From the NCBI GenBank assembly GCA_031310005.1, contig CM062385.1, positions 3,410,001-3,474,000 of the forward strand: a DNA stretch of 64,000 nt, written 5' to 3'. Below, piece by piece: positions 36,065-46,838 of this stretch. The notes under the pieces were generated by a model that was not told the DNA's origin, made no database searches, and saw only the letters and a program-made list of their open reading frames with translations. This DNA comes from Dactylellina haptotyla. Lineage: Eukaryota > Ascomycota > Orbiliomycetes > Orbiliales > Orbiliaceae. The position numbers and the translations under genes are program-made. Each line of letters starts with the position of its first letter. The stretch's first letter is position 1.

Positions 36065-37445
36065 CTAGTCTAGGAAAGTACTCGGGACCGGCTCGCTCCA
36101 AACCGCTAGACTTTCGTCTCCGGCAGGCTGCCTTCCTGTCGGCGTATCTTCGTTAACAAGATCTCCGTCGATATAATGTTCCACCATGAACCCGTTCGGA
36201 TCCCACCAGTAATCAAATATCTGGCTGCCTAACTTATGCCTTCCTAACCCCCAAACCGGGTTGTATCCTTTTTCCTTCAGCCAATAATGGCCCATATTTT
36301 GGCTATCGTAATCGTGGACCTCGTAAGAAGAATGGTGGACATGCTTGTCCTTTGCGACTGAGAAGAAGAAGGCTAAAATTTTTGAATTTTGATTTGTAAG
36401 CTCCCGGGTTAATGTTAAAATGGTACACTCGATGGTACTTACAATGGTGATCGGAATACGCCTTTCCCTTATCTACGTGAAGGAATGCGGCTACATCGAT
36501 CTTATTCCCATCCGTATCCGGCACATATAGCATATCCGACGGGACTAAGTTAAAGTGTGTCGTGTACCACTGAAACTGTAGTTCAAAGTCGTGTATCGTA
36601 AGCCCAAAGTGGCCGAGCTATCATTCGATGGTGTTAGCTAAACTATCCAATATACACATCGTAAATGAAGTAACGGGCCAGACCTTGTGGATAGCGGCGG
36701 GACCTGGCTGGAATCTCTGGAAGGAACCTTTCCTAGGCTTTGAGAATTCATCGTTCACCTGGAGAGCTTCTGCGGGTTGTTTAATTGGTTGGGCTCGAGG
36801 AGTGGCGCCGTGTATAAAATTAACTAGAAATCCTTCCGGGTCGTGAATAGTGACCAATTTGCCTTGACCAGAGCTTTTATTAGCAAACATTTTGATTGTC
36901 TTCGTTTCAGATCAAGCTGTATCTACCTCCACCAGGAGCGTCTTTCAGTTCAACAATATTCGAGTTCCCGAGTTTTGCGGCTCTGCACCCACATAGAACA
37001 TTACATTAGCTGTAGCTCACTAACTATAGTAAAGAATCTTTATGGCGATTAATCGGACTCACCTTTCCAGGTCTTCGAGGGTTTCGACCTCCCATGTCCC
37101 GCCTAAGAATTCCTTCTCCTCACCAATTTCGCAGTAGTAGATATATTGATCTACTCCATACCCGCCAAACCATATCGCATTCTCCGTTCGCTTCACAATT
37201 TCCATACCGAAATCGAGAAGAAAAGTGACAAGATTGTCCATATTGCTAGCGGGTTGACGGTAACGCATATGTGAAAGTTTCGTTATTCTTATTTTGGGAG
37301 TCAAAGCCGCACTTGTCCAGCGTTCCGGGGAGACATGTTCAATTCCCTTCATCGCCTGCACGGCAGGGACGGTCTTGCCCGAGTTCGCGGTTGGAGGGTC
37401 ATGGTCCGGCGCATCTTGCGTTGTCGTTGGGTTCTTCGCTTCCAT
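36065..37445 (-). CDS. Two-module VOC protein, extradiol (catechol 2,3-) dioxygenase-like
   Basis: Exons 37445-37063, 36982-36927, 36862-36684, 36617-36443 and 36372-36065 give 366 residues. The first VOC module (about 52-165) starts KLSHMRYRQP and ends HDPEGFLVNFIHG. The second (about 207-340) carries candidate Fe(II) ligands H209 (LGHFGLTIHD), H277 or H278 (HVHHSSYEV) and E329 (FMVEHYIDGD), as in type I extradiol ring-cleavage dioxygenases. The third exon must start at 36862: its acceptor follows a GCTAAT branch site, and joining there restores APGGGKLVTIHDPEG. Using the earlier AG at 36870 breaks the frame. A ring-cleavage role on a catechol-like substrate is inferred from the ligands and domain layout. 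Confidence 0.8.
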
Positions 37446-38062
37446 ATTCGGTTTTAGCTAGGACCAATGTGCGGTCAGCCAGTATATGCTATTATTTGTA
37501 GAATGTGCTATCGATATGAAAAACGGAGGTTTCCTTCGCCAGTACTTGAAAGTCGTTCTTCGATTGTAAACGATCCATGATTTCATATGCCGGAAGTAGA
37601 AGAACCCGTATGCGGAGTGCTGTAACCAGTTTTGTCCGGTAAGCTTCCCCACATTCTGGACCGGCCAGCGTCATGGGCGACCGACGGCTGAATTAAAGCG
37701 GCGGATCAGGTACCGAATGCCTAAGCCGAGAAGGAATTTCTGCTAACCAAAGTTGGCTGACCAACATCTCACTAACCAAGTTGATCTGCGACAGCACGCC
37801 TGGCTTCGGACCGAAGAAAATAAAAAACGCCAATTTATTGAATGGAGGAAATTAATTTACCATAGTACGAGCAGCTGATAGGAATTCCAGAAAAATGCTT
37901 TTTATATGACTTTTGTGGTTGTGCTATATCAAAGTACAGAATATTCTAAATCTATATATGGCAGAAGAAAAGACAAAACCCGCTTATGAAAGCATTCAGA
38001 TTTATACATGTATCTAAAGGATATTATTTTTGACAAAAAAGTCTATGTTCAAGAGAGTAACT
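37446..38062. other. Intergenic, 617 bp
   Basis: 5' flank of the VOC gene and 3' flank of the phytase gene, both on the minus strand. AT-rich after 37800. No gene is seen. Confidence 0.55.
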
Positions 38063-39797
38063 TTACCAGCATTCATTCCAGTTACCTCCGTTTCTAGCCC
38101 ACTTTAGCATCTCCACAAAGTCACCAATAGAACAGGCACCGTCTTTCTTCTCGTCGCAACCCTTCAATTCCATGACCCTGTCGTTTATTAAGATCCGAAC
38201 CAGCTCTTCTTTTTCACCCTCGCATTTTAGTTTTTCAACATACATGCGACTCGCAAATGGTACTAACTCGGCAACGTTGAACTTGTGCCCATGCCCGGAA
38301 TGATCCTTGGAAAGGTCGTGGGTACCTTCGAACAGATTAAGGGCGGAAAAGACGGAAACCATGGAGTTATCATGAGAGAAGTCCGCATAAAGCTTCCTAC
38401 CCAATGGGAAGGTGACAGGATTGCCGTCCAGAGTTGTGTTTGTGGAAGTGGAATCGTTGACCGTCGAGCTTGTCAGGCGTGCGATAAGTTCGTTCACAAA
38501 TCCGATTCCCTGAGCGGGGCCCAGTGGGTTGCCGGGACCGTAACCATAATATTTCCCTAGGGTTAGGTAGTAATTGTATTTTTTGAACTCTTCATCACTG
38601 AAGATGTCGCAAAATTTCGGTAGAGGGTCTCCTGTTGGTTCTGCGACGGTGTAGTAAGGGCAGAGCGACATGAGATTGATGATATCCCCCGAACTGATAT
38701 TGGCACCGGGGATGTCCATGTTGAGGCGTTTGACGATTCGGGTGGTGAATTTTGCAGCGTAAGTAGCTTGTGCGTCTGAGCCTAAGTTGGAATATTTCCC
38801 GTCTTCGAATTCGCGGCAGGTGCCATGGTCGAGGGTGTTGTTGAATTCCTCCCCTTCGTAGATAATAACGGGGGGTGGGAAGGTGGGTACGGGATTTCCT
38901 GTCTTTTTGGTCTTCTCATCGATAAAACCCTGGGTGAATTGCGATCCGGAGTCGATGACGCGCTGCTGGCTGGATGCTCGAATGAAAGGGTTGTATTCGT
39001 TGGCTAGCGACTTGTATCGACGGTAAAATTTGATGCCGGAGTTATACATTTCGATTTCGCCAAATATAGTGAGCTCGTCAGCGCCGAGAGTGTAATTGAA
39101 AGTTTTGATAAAGGCGGTTTTCTTGGAGTATGAAATCGCTTGAGCCTGTATCTTGTCAACAGTAGCCTTGATTCCTTTGCCTGCTCCTTCGGTAGGATAC
39201 CGAGCGCCGTGACGAGATAGAACTATGTATTTCAATTTAGTCTCGTGCAAGTGCATCCAATCAGTTTACAGAAGACGCATACCTTGAGCAAATGTTACTT
39301 GACACTTTTTATCGATCTTTGCACTTCGGTAATCCGATTCGAGAGAGAAATAGGGAGTATAAGGCCCCCAAGCCCGACTGATGTCTTCGTGGCAATGATA
39401 ACCATTGTCTACAGAGTCGCAAGCTCGCCTCTTGTTAATCGCCCTTCCGGTGACCCTGGTCCGCCGTTGCGATTTATATTAGCTTCGGTCCAAACGCGGG
39501 TATATGTTTCAAACAGAAAAAAATATATACAAGTGGCAGCACTCACAGTTCGGTCAATAAGACCATGGGTGTAATCAGGCCCCAGATGAACATGTTTGCG
39601 GTAAAGACGACGAGAGAGACGCAGTCTTCGTTTTCGTAATGTACCCTGTTGTTCTTGTCGGTGTAGCTGTAGCTTGAAATACAACTGCGTCTCCAGTTGG
39701 CGACAATCAAAGCCAAGACGACAAGCAAGATGGCAGCTTTATACCATCGGGCCCGCAGCTTCCCCAGACGGAGCTTGGGGTCTGAAAACTCGAACAT
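38063..39797 (-). CDS. Histidine acid phosphatase / phytase with N-terminal membrane segment
   Basis: HAP-family phytase-like enzyme that removes phosphate from phytate or other esters. Exons 39797-39547, 39455-39283 and 39222-38063 give 527 residues. The catalytic motif is R145-H-G-A-R-Y-P-T, and the proton-donor HD is H425-D426. CDSVDNGYHC, WGPYTPYFSL and CQVTFAQ precede the active site as in fungal phytases, and several family cysteines and N-glycosylation sites are present. The N-terminus is not a cleavable signal: it has a basic start, one helix (about 20-36) and a second hydrophobic stretch (about 60-84), so a membrane anchor is likely. The catalytic part is firm; the first exon is less sure and could be spliced differently. 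Confidence 0.8.
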
Positions 39798-42077
39798 TGC
39801 GCAACAACTTGGACGTGGTGGTGTAACGTCATGCGATAGAGGTGCGGAATTATTGCATGAATTTCCGTTTAATTGCTGTTGCAGAGCACTGTCCGGGATC
39901 CGATAGCACAGAATTTTCTAGAGCTATCGCTATACGGAGTACCGGGACCGGAATTATGCAGGTCGCCGGATGTTTCTTTTTGAGACTGCAGTCAAGGTCA
40001 AGCTAATTTGAAAGACGCAGCTCCGGGCTAGATACTAGGATAGTACAAGATAACCGCTCCTTCTCTTGCGAGGAGTCGAGATTGCAGTATGGAAATTTGC
40101 TCAGTGGCAGCTCTCTGACTGGATGGTAGATGCCTTCCGAAACGGGCAGTAGAGCTTGACGGAGACACAAAGGTCGTAGCATCCGGGGAAGTTAGCGAGC
40201 TGGTGTGCCGAGGTATCGCGACAGGGGTCCCATATGCATTAACTTCCCTCAAAAGAGAAAGAGGCTCACGAGGCGCTGTTTAGAGACGCTATGTCTGAAG
40301 AGAGAGAGCTCGAGAGGCTGGAGTAGCTCAAGTGCGTGGGGAGAGCGGTGGGCGGCGAGGTCAGTGGTGAAGCCTCGATCGATGGAAGCGAGGCCGCGAC
40401 TCTCGCGAACAGAACACACGAACAGGTCAGGACAAGGGTACATGTGGAAGAGAGGTCGTGGTTCCTGCACACTTGGCGTCCTGTGTATCGCGGGCTCGAA
40501 CGTGAGGGCACGGCCAGCGCTCATTGGGCGAGCCGTAGCCTCGAGCTGGTCTCAACTCTGTCGGGTGGAGATACCAATCCCGTGTCGCGTTCAATGCGGC
40601 TGCGGCGAGCCTCGCAGAATTTAAATTTAACAAAAAATAAATGGCATCCTCCGTCGTCCGGAGCACTGTGCACTGACATAATAATAATATGTTTTCGTGT
40701 TGTTGGCCGTCGGCGGGCGAGCGGGCTTGTTTGGGCAGGTCGCAACCAACTGCGGCCTCACCAAACTAAGTTGATACACTTCGCTACACGCTGTACCGTT
40801 AAATGAGGCCATGGCATCATAAATAAGTACTACAATCGGTGTCGTCTTGTAGAAGAGCGGTGGCATGCCGACAATCGGAGCTGCGACTGGTCAGAATCCT
40901 CCAGCCTCCGACATGTCGTGTGAGGCTATTATCCTCATCAATTAGCAAATCCTCGTGAGATCCGGAGGCCCACAGGGTACCACGGGCCTTGAACGACAGG
41001 GTGGAAGCGATTGCAATTTTAGGCTGCCAGATGATGGCATTTCTCCCCACGCCAGTTCCCAAAAAGCTTGACTTCCCGCCCGCGCCAAGCGGTTCCCACC
41101 TGCACCAAACTCGCTCCCCAATCGACCTCACCACTTGCGCAAGGTCAGCCTCTTTCTCGCTGCTGTTTCTCGCTGACAGCCGCTTTGAATCAGCCCAATT
41201 GACCAATTAGAAGCTCGTTCTGAGGAACGTTGCACAAGACCACAAACCTTCTTTCGAACTTTTCTTTCTCGATCTCGCCAGTTTTTGCTGCCATGCTCTG
41301 CTCTTGCGTCGAGTGCATGACCTTCCCCACGTAACCACCTTACCAAACGTACATGCGCATGGGGACTGTACTTGCCTGTACATACGCCTTCAAGGCATCC
41401 AAGCTATATTGCTACCACATTATGTTTTCCTCCATGTAAATGTACAGCAGAACCCCGGCTGAGAAAAGAGGCAGCAAAGACGTATTCGTTTGAAACCTCG
41501 ATCGCTGCTCTTCTTTAGCGAAACCGACCAGGTGCGAACGCGAACTCTGTACGAAACCCTGCGTCTGCAAGCCCTCATTCTCCCGGCTCTGTATGAGAGG
41601 CTAGAGATTTTTCATGACCAGATCCAGCCCCACGTCCATGTACGCCCAAAAACAAGTAGTAGTGTCATCGGCCTACTGTAGCTAATCGAGCTGGGGAAGG
41701 GTGCGAAACTTACTTGCCAGGCACGGATTTCGGACCTGCATGCATGCGTCTATGCAAGGAACTTCATTCGCTATTTTCTTTCATCCTCGTCCCAAATGTC
41801 TCGCCGCTGCACAGCTGCCCGTAGCCTTCTCTCTCTCTCTTTTTTTTTTTTTTTTGTTCTTTTCGCAGCCGACCAATCCGAGATGATGCATCCAGGTGTG
41901 CAGCCTGACGCCAATGCTCGAAACCTTTCGGATTCCTGGTCTTGGGTCGCGATAATTCACTGGAACCCGGTCCATGGTCTCCCGTATATAAAGGCGCGTT
42001 CGCACCACCCCCGGTATCGCATGCCTTTTCATTCCTCAACGGTAGCTTACCAGATCATCCTTCCTGAATAAGCCGCA
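39798..42077. other. Divergent intergenic region, 2.3 kb
   Basis: Shared upstream region of the two phytase-related genes. The part at about 40320-41340 is clearly more G/C-rich than its surroundings. It has overlapping frames up to 156 codons on both strands, but none has a recognisable motif. A T-run lies at about 41829-41844. No supported gene. Confidence 0.5.
41985..41993 (+). promoter_or_regulatory. TATA box of the esterase-like-phytase gene
   Basis: TATATAAAG 93 bases before the ATG at 42078, in a pyrimidine-rich context. It is a good match to a core promoter element by sequence and spacing. Confidence 0.5.
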
Positions 42078-43735
42078 ATGGTTACCTACAGGACTTTCTC
42101 ATACGCCTTGCTGGCCGCCAGCAACGTCGCCGCGTTCCCCTTCACCAAGAGGGCAGAGCCAACATCCGGCTTCGTCAATCAGGCGGTTTGCGGCGGCAAG
42201 ACCTATACTTACCGTGCCTTGACTGGCTACGGCTTTGTTCCCAGCAATGGTCGAGACAAGTTTGGTGATACCGTTAGCACCGGTAGCAGCATCAAGATTT
42301 CAGGATGGACCTACGACAAATCCACCGGATCGTACAGCGGCACCCTCTGGGGTCTGCCAGACCGTGGATGGAACGTTGAGGGAACCACGAACTTCCAACC
42401 AAGAGTTCACAAGTACACCTTCAACTTTACACCAAAGCCATCCTCGGCCACTCCAAACTTGGTGTTCAACTATCTTGATACCATCCTTTTGACCGATCCT
42501 AATGGAAACCCAATGACTGGTCTCGACCCTAACACGGTCGTCAAGATCAATGGCTTCCCGGATATGCCAGCAACCACTTTCCCAGGCGACGGATGGGGTG
42601 GTGAGGGACCAGGTGGTACCCGGATTTGCCTTGATTCCGAAGCTCTTGTTCTCTCCCGCGATGGTGGTTTCTGGATCTCTGACGAATACGGACCTTATAT
42701 CTACTCCTTTGCTCCAGACGGAAAGCTCAGAAAGACAATCAGCCCACCCAATGCTCTCTTGCCCCTCCGAAATGGCCAGGTTAATTTCGCATCAGACAAC
42801 CCGCCAATCTATAACCCATCTCTTCATCCTTCCCCCGTCAACCCAACCCAGGGCCGATCCAATAACCAGGGTCTCGAGGGTATGACCGCTTCCTTCGATG
42901 GACGAAATCTCTACGCTTTGTTACAATCCGCTGGTACCCAAGAGGGTGGTCTCGATAAGACCACAAACCGAAACGCCCGCCTTTTGAAGTACGACATTAG
43001 CGGCGCTGAGCCACGATTTGCTGGCGAGTGGGTTGTTCCTCTCCCACAATTTTATGATGTAAGTTTTCAGATTTCTTGAATATCAATCATGCACCTTCAA
43101 AGTTCCTAACAGCCCGTATCATATAGCCCAACAAGTCCGCCAAGAACAACCCCCGTACTGCTGCCCAGTCTGAGATCCATTGGGTCAATGACGAACAATT
43201 CTTGGTCATCGCTCGTGATAGCAGCTACGGTAACGGTGGCTCTGATGGTACCCTATCCTACTACCGCCATGTTGACCTCTTCGATATCAACTCCGCAACC
43301 AACATCAAGGGCAAATTCGATAACTTCAACGACAGCATCACCGCCAATGCCTCTACCAAGGCTCTTAAGGGCGGAATTACCCCAGCTGAATACTGTTCTT
43401 TCATTGATGTTAACCTCAGCGACGAGCTGGCCAAATTCGGTCTCCACAATGGCGGTGCACGTGACGAAGGTCTATTGAACGAGAAATGGGAGGGCCTTGC
43501 CCTCGTCCCAGCTGATGGCGCTGACGGTGACGACGACGAATGGTTTTTGTTTGTTGCCAGCGATAACGATTTTATCACCCAAGACGGATACGCGAACGGT
43601 GGTGAGATCACCTTCTCGGACGCCAACGGTTGGAATCTTAACAACCAGGTTTTGGTCTTCAAGATCAAGCTTCCGGATCACTCTCGTCCCTTCGCAAGAA
43701 GCGGAGCTGGCAAGGGTGGATTGGCTGTCCCTTAA
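42078..43735 (+). CDS. Secreted esterase-like-phytase family protein (PF13449 type)
   Basis: Exons 42078-43058 and 43127-43735 give 529 residues. A signal peptide (about 1-19, ASNVAAF) is followed by a KR processing site at 24-25 (FTKRAEP). The body matches the 'esterase-like activity of phytase' family, a beta-propeller-like fold. Typical blocks are WGLPDRGWN, DSEALVLSRDGGFWISDEYGPYIY, NQGLEGMTAS and NEKWEGLAL. Members occur in bacteria and fungi; their reported activity is esterase/phosphoesterase-like and only loosely linked to phytate. The codon choice is C-ending and strongly biased compared with neighbours, suggesting high expression. It lies divergently from the HAP phytase gene. Confidence 0.87.
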
Positions 43736-44247
43736 ATGGTGACAAGCTCCCATTTTAGGTTTCATGTGCTGCTTTTTGTTATTATGAGCCAGCGAGAATA
43801 CTAGATTCTAACGCACGGCCTGCTCTTTTGCTGTTTAATATATAATGACTATTACGGCCACCGGCTGCCAAAAATATTACCTTAAAATTACCTCCCCCGC
43901 GCTGAAATAGAACCCGTAAAATACTCGGAATATATAAGTACTTACGTAGTAATCATGAATTCGGAATAGCCGACTTTAGCCGAACCCTGTGGTTTGCTTT
44001 ACAACTTCTTAAAATGATATAAAATATTAATATATTATCAAACAAGTTTGCAAATGCTTATAAGCTTGATAGTTTGCTAAAAGAAAAAACTGCGAAATCA
44101 TGTTATCAGATATATTTCCTGCGAGAGAGCAAAATTGGCGGCTCCTTTAACATGCATCCTATGGACCTTAAATATTGGGATACCATTGAGGATGGGCAGA
44201 AATCTATCCGAACTAGTAAGCAGTAGCTTACCTAATCCTTAAGGAGT
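43736..44247. other. Convergent intergenic gap, 512 bp
   Basis: AT-rich 3' flanks. No gene or obvious element. Confidence 0.6.
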
Positions 44248-45069
44248 CTAACTTACCCAACTATTGGTTGCTTTCACGCTACCAGCGAACTGCTGTAGCA
44301 TCCCTGGAACCTTGTCGTAGGGGTTTATCATTGCCGTATCGTTTTGAATCGCATCGGTGATAAATAGATTACCAACCCTAAACGTCTCTCCCATATCATC
44401 GCATACCTGCTGCTGATCCACGGCCGTCCCATTGAAGTCATGAATTATTATTGTCTGTTTATATTGAGGACAGTTGGTGTAAGGTGCCTTGAAGCACGGC
44501 GCGTTGGGCAGATTATAATAATAATCTTCGAAAGTTACGACGCTACTGACGTTGCCGTAATAAGCGCAATCTATCGGCGAACCCGGGTTCACCATTATGT
44601 ACGGTGCTGGTGCATTCGCAACCGGAGCCGATGACCAAACGGATTTAATGTTGTCCGCGAAGGTTTTATAGTAGCCAGCACTCGAAGCAGAAAAGGACAT
44701 GTCATCGACAAAGATGCCGGATACGTGGATATCTTTGGTTGTGTAATTGTACCAGTTTTTGTATGTTTGGATCTGGGGCTTGTATTTCGTCGCCGGGATC
44801 TTTACGGGATCACTGTCCACGTACCCGATCAGGCGGGTGTTGTTGAAGCTGTTCGCGTAGCTTATAACACTGATCCAGTCGGCATTTGGATATGTGTAGA
44901 AATCTCCGGGACCGCTATTGGGGTTGATAATAAAGTTGAATATAACGGGAGGATTGGCTTGTACTGCTTGGAAAAATGGATACCAAGCACATGCTGGAGG
45001 GGCGGCGTTAGAGCTGCAACTCGAAGGGTACATGTATAGTGGGAAGACGACGGATAGAAGATTAACCAT
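44248..45069 (-). CDS. Spherulin-4 family protein (GH135-like)
   Basis: A single exon of 273 residues. It starts directly with the family's beta-strand (VVFPLYMYPS) and continues with WYPFF, FIINPNSGPG, ISYANSFNNTRLIGYV and GIFVDDM. Spherulin-4 proteins share a TIM-barrel with Sph3 (GH135), a fungal galactosaminidase. D122/D123 and E181 (TFEDYYY) sit where acidic catalytic residues are expected; mapping to Sph3 is by inference. No signal peptide is visible ahead of the first strand, which is unusual for a galactosaminogalactan hydrolase and suggests an intracellular or non-classically secreted protein. Upstream DNA shows no obvious signal-peptide exon. Confidence 0.8.
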   Translation of the reverse strand: MVNLLSVVFPLYMYPSSCSSNAAPPACAWYPFFQAVQANPPVIFNFIINPNSGPGDFYTYPNADWISVISYANSFNNTRLIGYVDSDPVKIPATKYKPQIQTYKNWYNYTTKDIHVSGIFVDDMSFSASSAGYYKTFADNIKSVWSSAPVANAPAPYIMVNPGSPIDCAYYGNVSSVVTFEDYYYNLPNAPCFKAPYTNCPQYKQTIIIHDFNGTAVDQQQVCDDMGETFRVGNLFITDAIQNDTAMINPYDKVPGMLQQFAGSVKATNSWVS

Positions 45070-45804
45070 GGCGAAGTTTCAAAATAAATCAATTCGTTTG
45101 TAAAATGAGCTGGATGTATTCCGCTGGGCTTCCAAGAAGTAGTGCGGCAAGAATTAACTCAATAAGGAGAACGTAGATACATGAGAAGGTTATGTGTTGT
45201 TATTGTTGTAGCTTTTGCTTAGTCTCGTTGCCAGACGCTGGTGTTGCCCAGTTGTGGGCAAAACCTCCGCGTAACGTAAAATTATATTTTGTAAATATTA
45301 TAAAAATTTATTAAAATACAATATTAAATTATTAAAGTTTATTAAATTATACTTATACTTCGTACGCTTCCTACGGTAACTTAGTGTCACGGTTGCCGGT
45401 GGTTGCGTAAAAATTCGGCAAGACTCTAGCCTCTAGCTAGAAGACCCGGGCTCATTTCAGTATCATAGCGATATTGGTTGATAGATAGGCTAATTGTGGA
45501 TAGGGTCAATAGAGTAATGATCTTATTTTATTTTTGGGTATGTTTCTATGGTTTGGATCTTCTGGTAATTGTTGAATTTCAAAGCGGGCCTAGGTTTGAA
45601 TTATATCCCACATTATTCTGGAATTTGTGACGCATATATACGCTTGACTGTAAGTCGCCTGAGTATCGAAAGCTGACAGTCGAGATACCATGATCTCATC
45701 TGCTTCATCTTATTGGACTTCCGTATTTAGTCCACAACCGTCATTTACATAAACTTCTGTCTTTACAAACGCGTGTTTGTTCCACGATCCTGCCTTGTGG
45801 CCAA
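45070..45804. other. Intergenic, 735 bp, with AT-rich block
   Basis: 5' flank of the spherulin gene. An extremely A/T-rich block lies at about 45278-45360. No coding potential is seen. Confidence 0.55.
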
Positions 45805-46838
45805 CTAATTCACGCCCGGATACTGCGGCCGATATTTTGGAGTTTTCTCATCGCCTTGCGTATCGACAACAACCTGCCGTGGTCGGCGTGAATATCGCTG
45901 ATGGCGGACCAATAAGATTCCGAGTAAGATAACTGCCCCTACCAATGGTAATCCGATCCCAAGACTAACTCCCAAGGCAATCTTCGAAGCAGAGTCCAGT
46001 CCTGTGGATTTGGTCGAGGTGGGCATAGCTGTAACAGTCTGGACAAGGATAGTTTGCGTATATACTGGCCCGGTGGTAGCTGTCTCGCGGGTGGTAGAGT
46101 CATCGGGTATTGTTGAGATTATTGATACTATGGACGTAACTGTTGCAACTTTACCGGTGTCAGCGGTTACCCTCAGCCTATTAGAAACGACTTGTGATTT
46201 CTTACTTAACTGCATTGATGTAGTGGGCTCGCGCTCGGTTCGTGTTATAATAACAGTGCTCGTCGCTGGGTTTGCAGATGGTGTAGGATTGATACCGCCC
46301 TCAACTTCGCCCGTCGGCCCAATATTAGCACAATAGTTGTCGTAGAACGATACAGCACCGTTGAGGTCGACCGTATTCGCCTGACATCCTCCAGTGACAC
46401 ACTGTGATATATAAGAGTATGCAGATGGCTTAAGGTCGTCACGACAAAAGCACACGTCTCTCCCATAGCCGTTTGGAGAAGGGCAGCCAATGTACGCCCG
46501 TAAATCTTCCCCGCGAATGTTCCACAGACACCACTGCGCGCATGATCTCATATCAGCGAACCCAGGCTGCGACTCAATGGTGACTACTGGTCCATATTGG
46601 TCCGAATAACAAGCGCATAGCGGTAAAGCAAGGAGTATTATAATTATCAAGCGAGGTAATTGCCTTCGTGGTTCTATATCTCGGGTACCACGGTGTTAGT
46701 CTGCAAATCCGATTCTGAAAGCATTGAGTAATATCCACAATTAATTGCAATTTATGCAACCCTCTCGAAGCTTTTCATAACATAATCATAGACACGAGAA
46801 AATTTTTGAAGTGTAAATTTACCTTTCAGCGTAGCCAT
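45805..46838 (-). CDS. CFEM-like single-pass membrane protein
   Basis: Exons 46838-46823 (16 nt) and 46673-45805 give 294 residues. The first exon supplies the only sensible ATG (MATLK...); the intron ends with an ACTAAC branch site and ATATAG. A signal sequence (about 14-25, poly-Ile/Leu) is followed by an eight-cysteine ectodomain with spacing C-x3-C-x14-C-x10-C-x-C-x14-C-x4-C-x17-C. This resembles CFEM, whose members bind haem or act as receptors and adhesins. A Ser/Thr-rich stalk, one transmembrane helix (about 232-253) and a basic cytoplasmic tail complete it. The first spacing is longer than in classical CFEM, so I call it CFEM-like. A cell-surface sensor or haem-related role is inferred. 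Confidence 0.72.

Noticed and set aside
36862-36927. Apparent frameshift between exons 2 and 3 of the VOC gene
   Set aside because: Using the AG after a GCTAAT branch site (exon from 36862) gives the conserved APGGGKLVTIHDPEG in frame.
40336-40806. 156-codon plus-strand frame in the G/C-rich island
   Set aside because: Frames are open on both strands because stop codons are rare in G/C-rich DNA; there is no motif.
45240-45480. tRNA-like or MITE-like sequence around the AT-rich block
   Set aside because: No cloverleaf could be drawn and no matching terminal inverted repeats were found.
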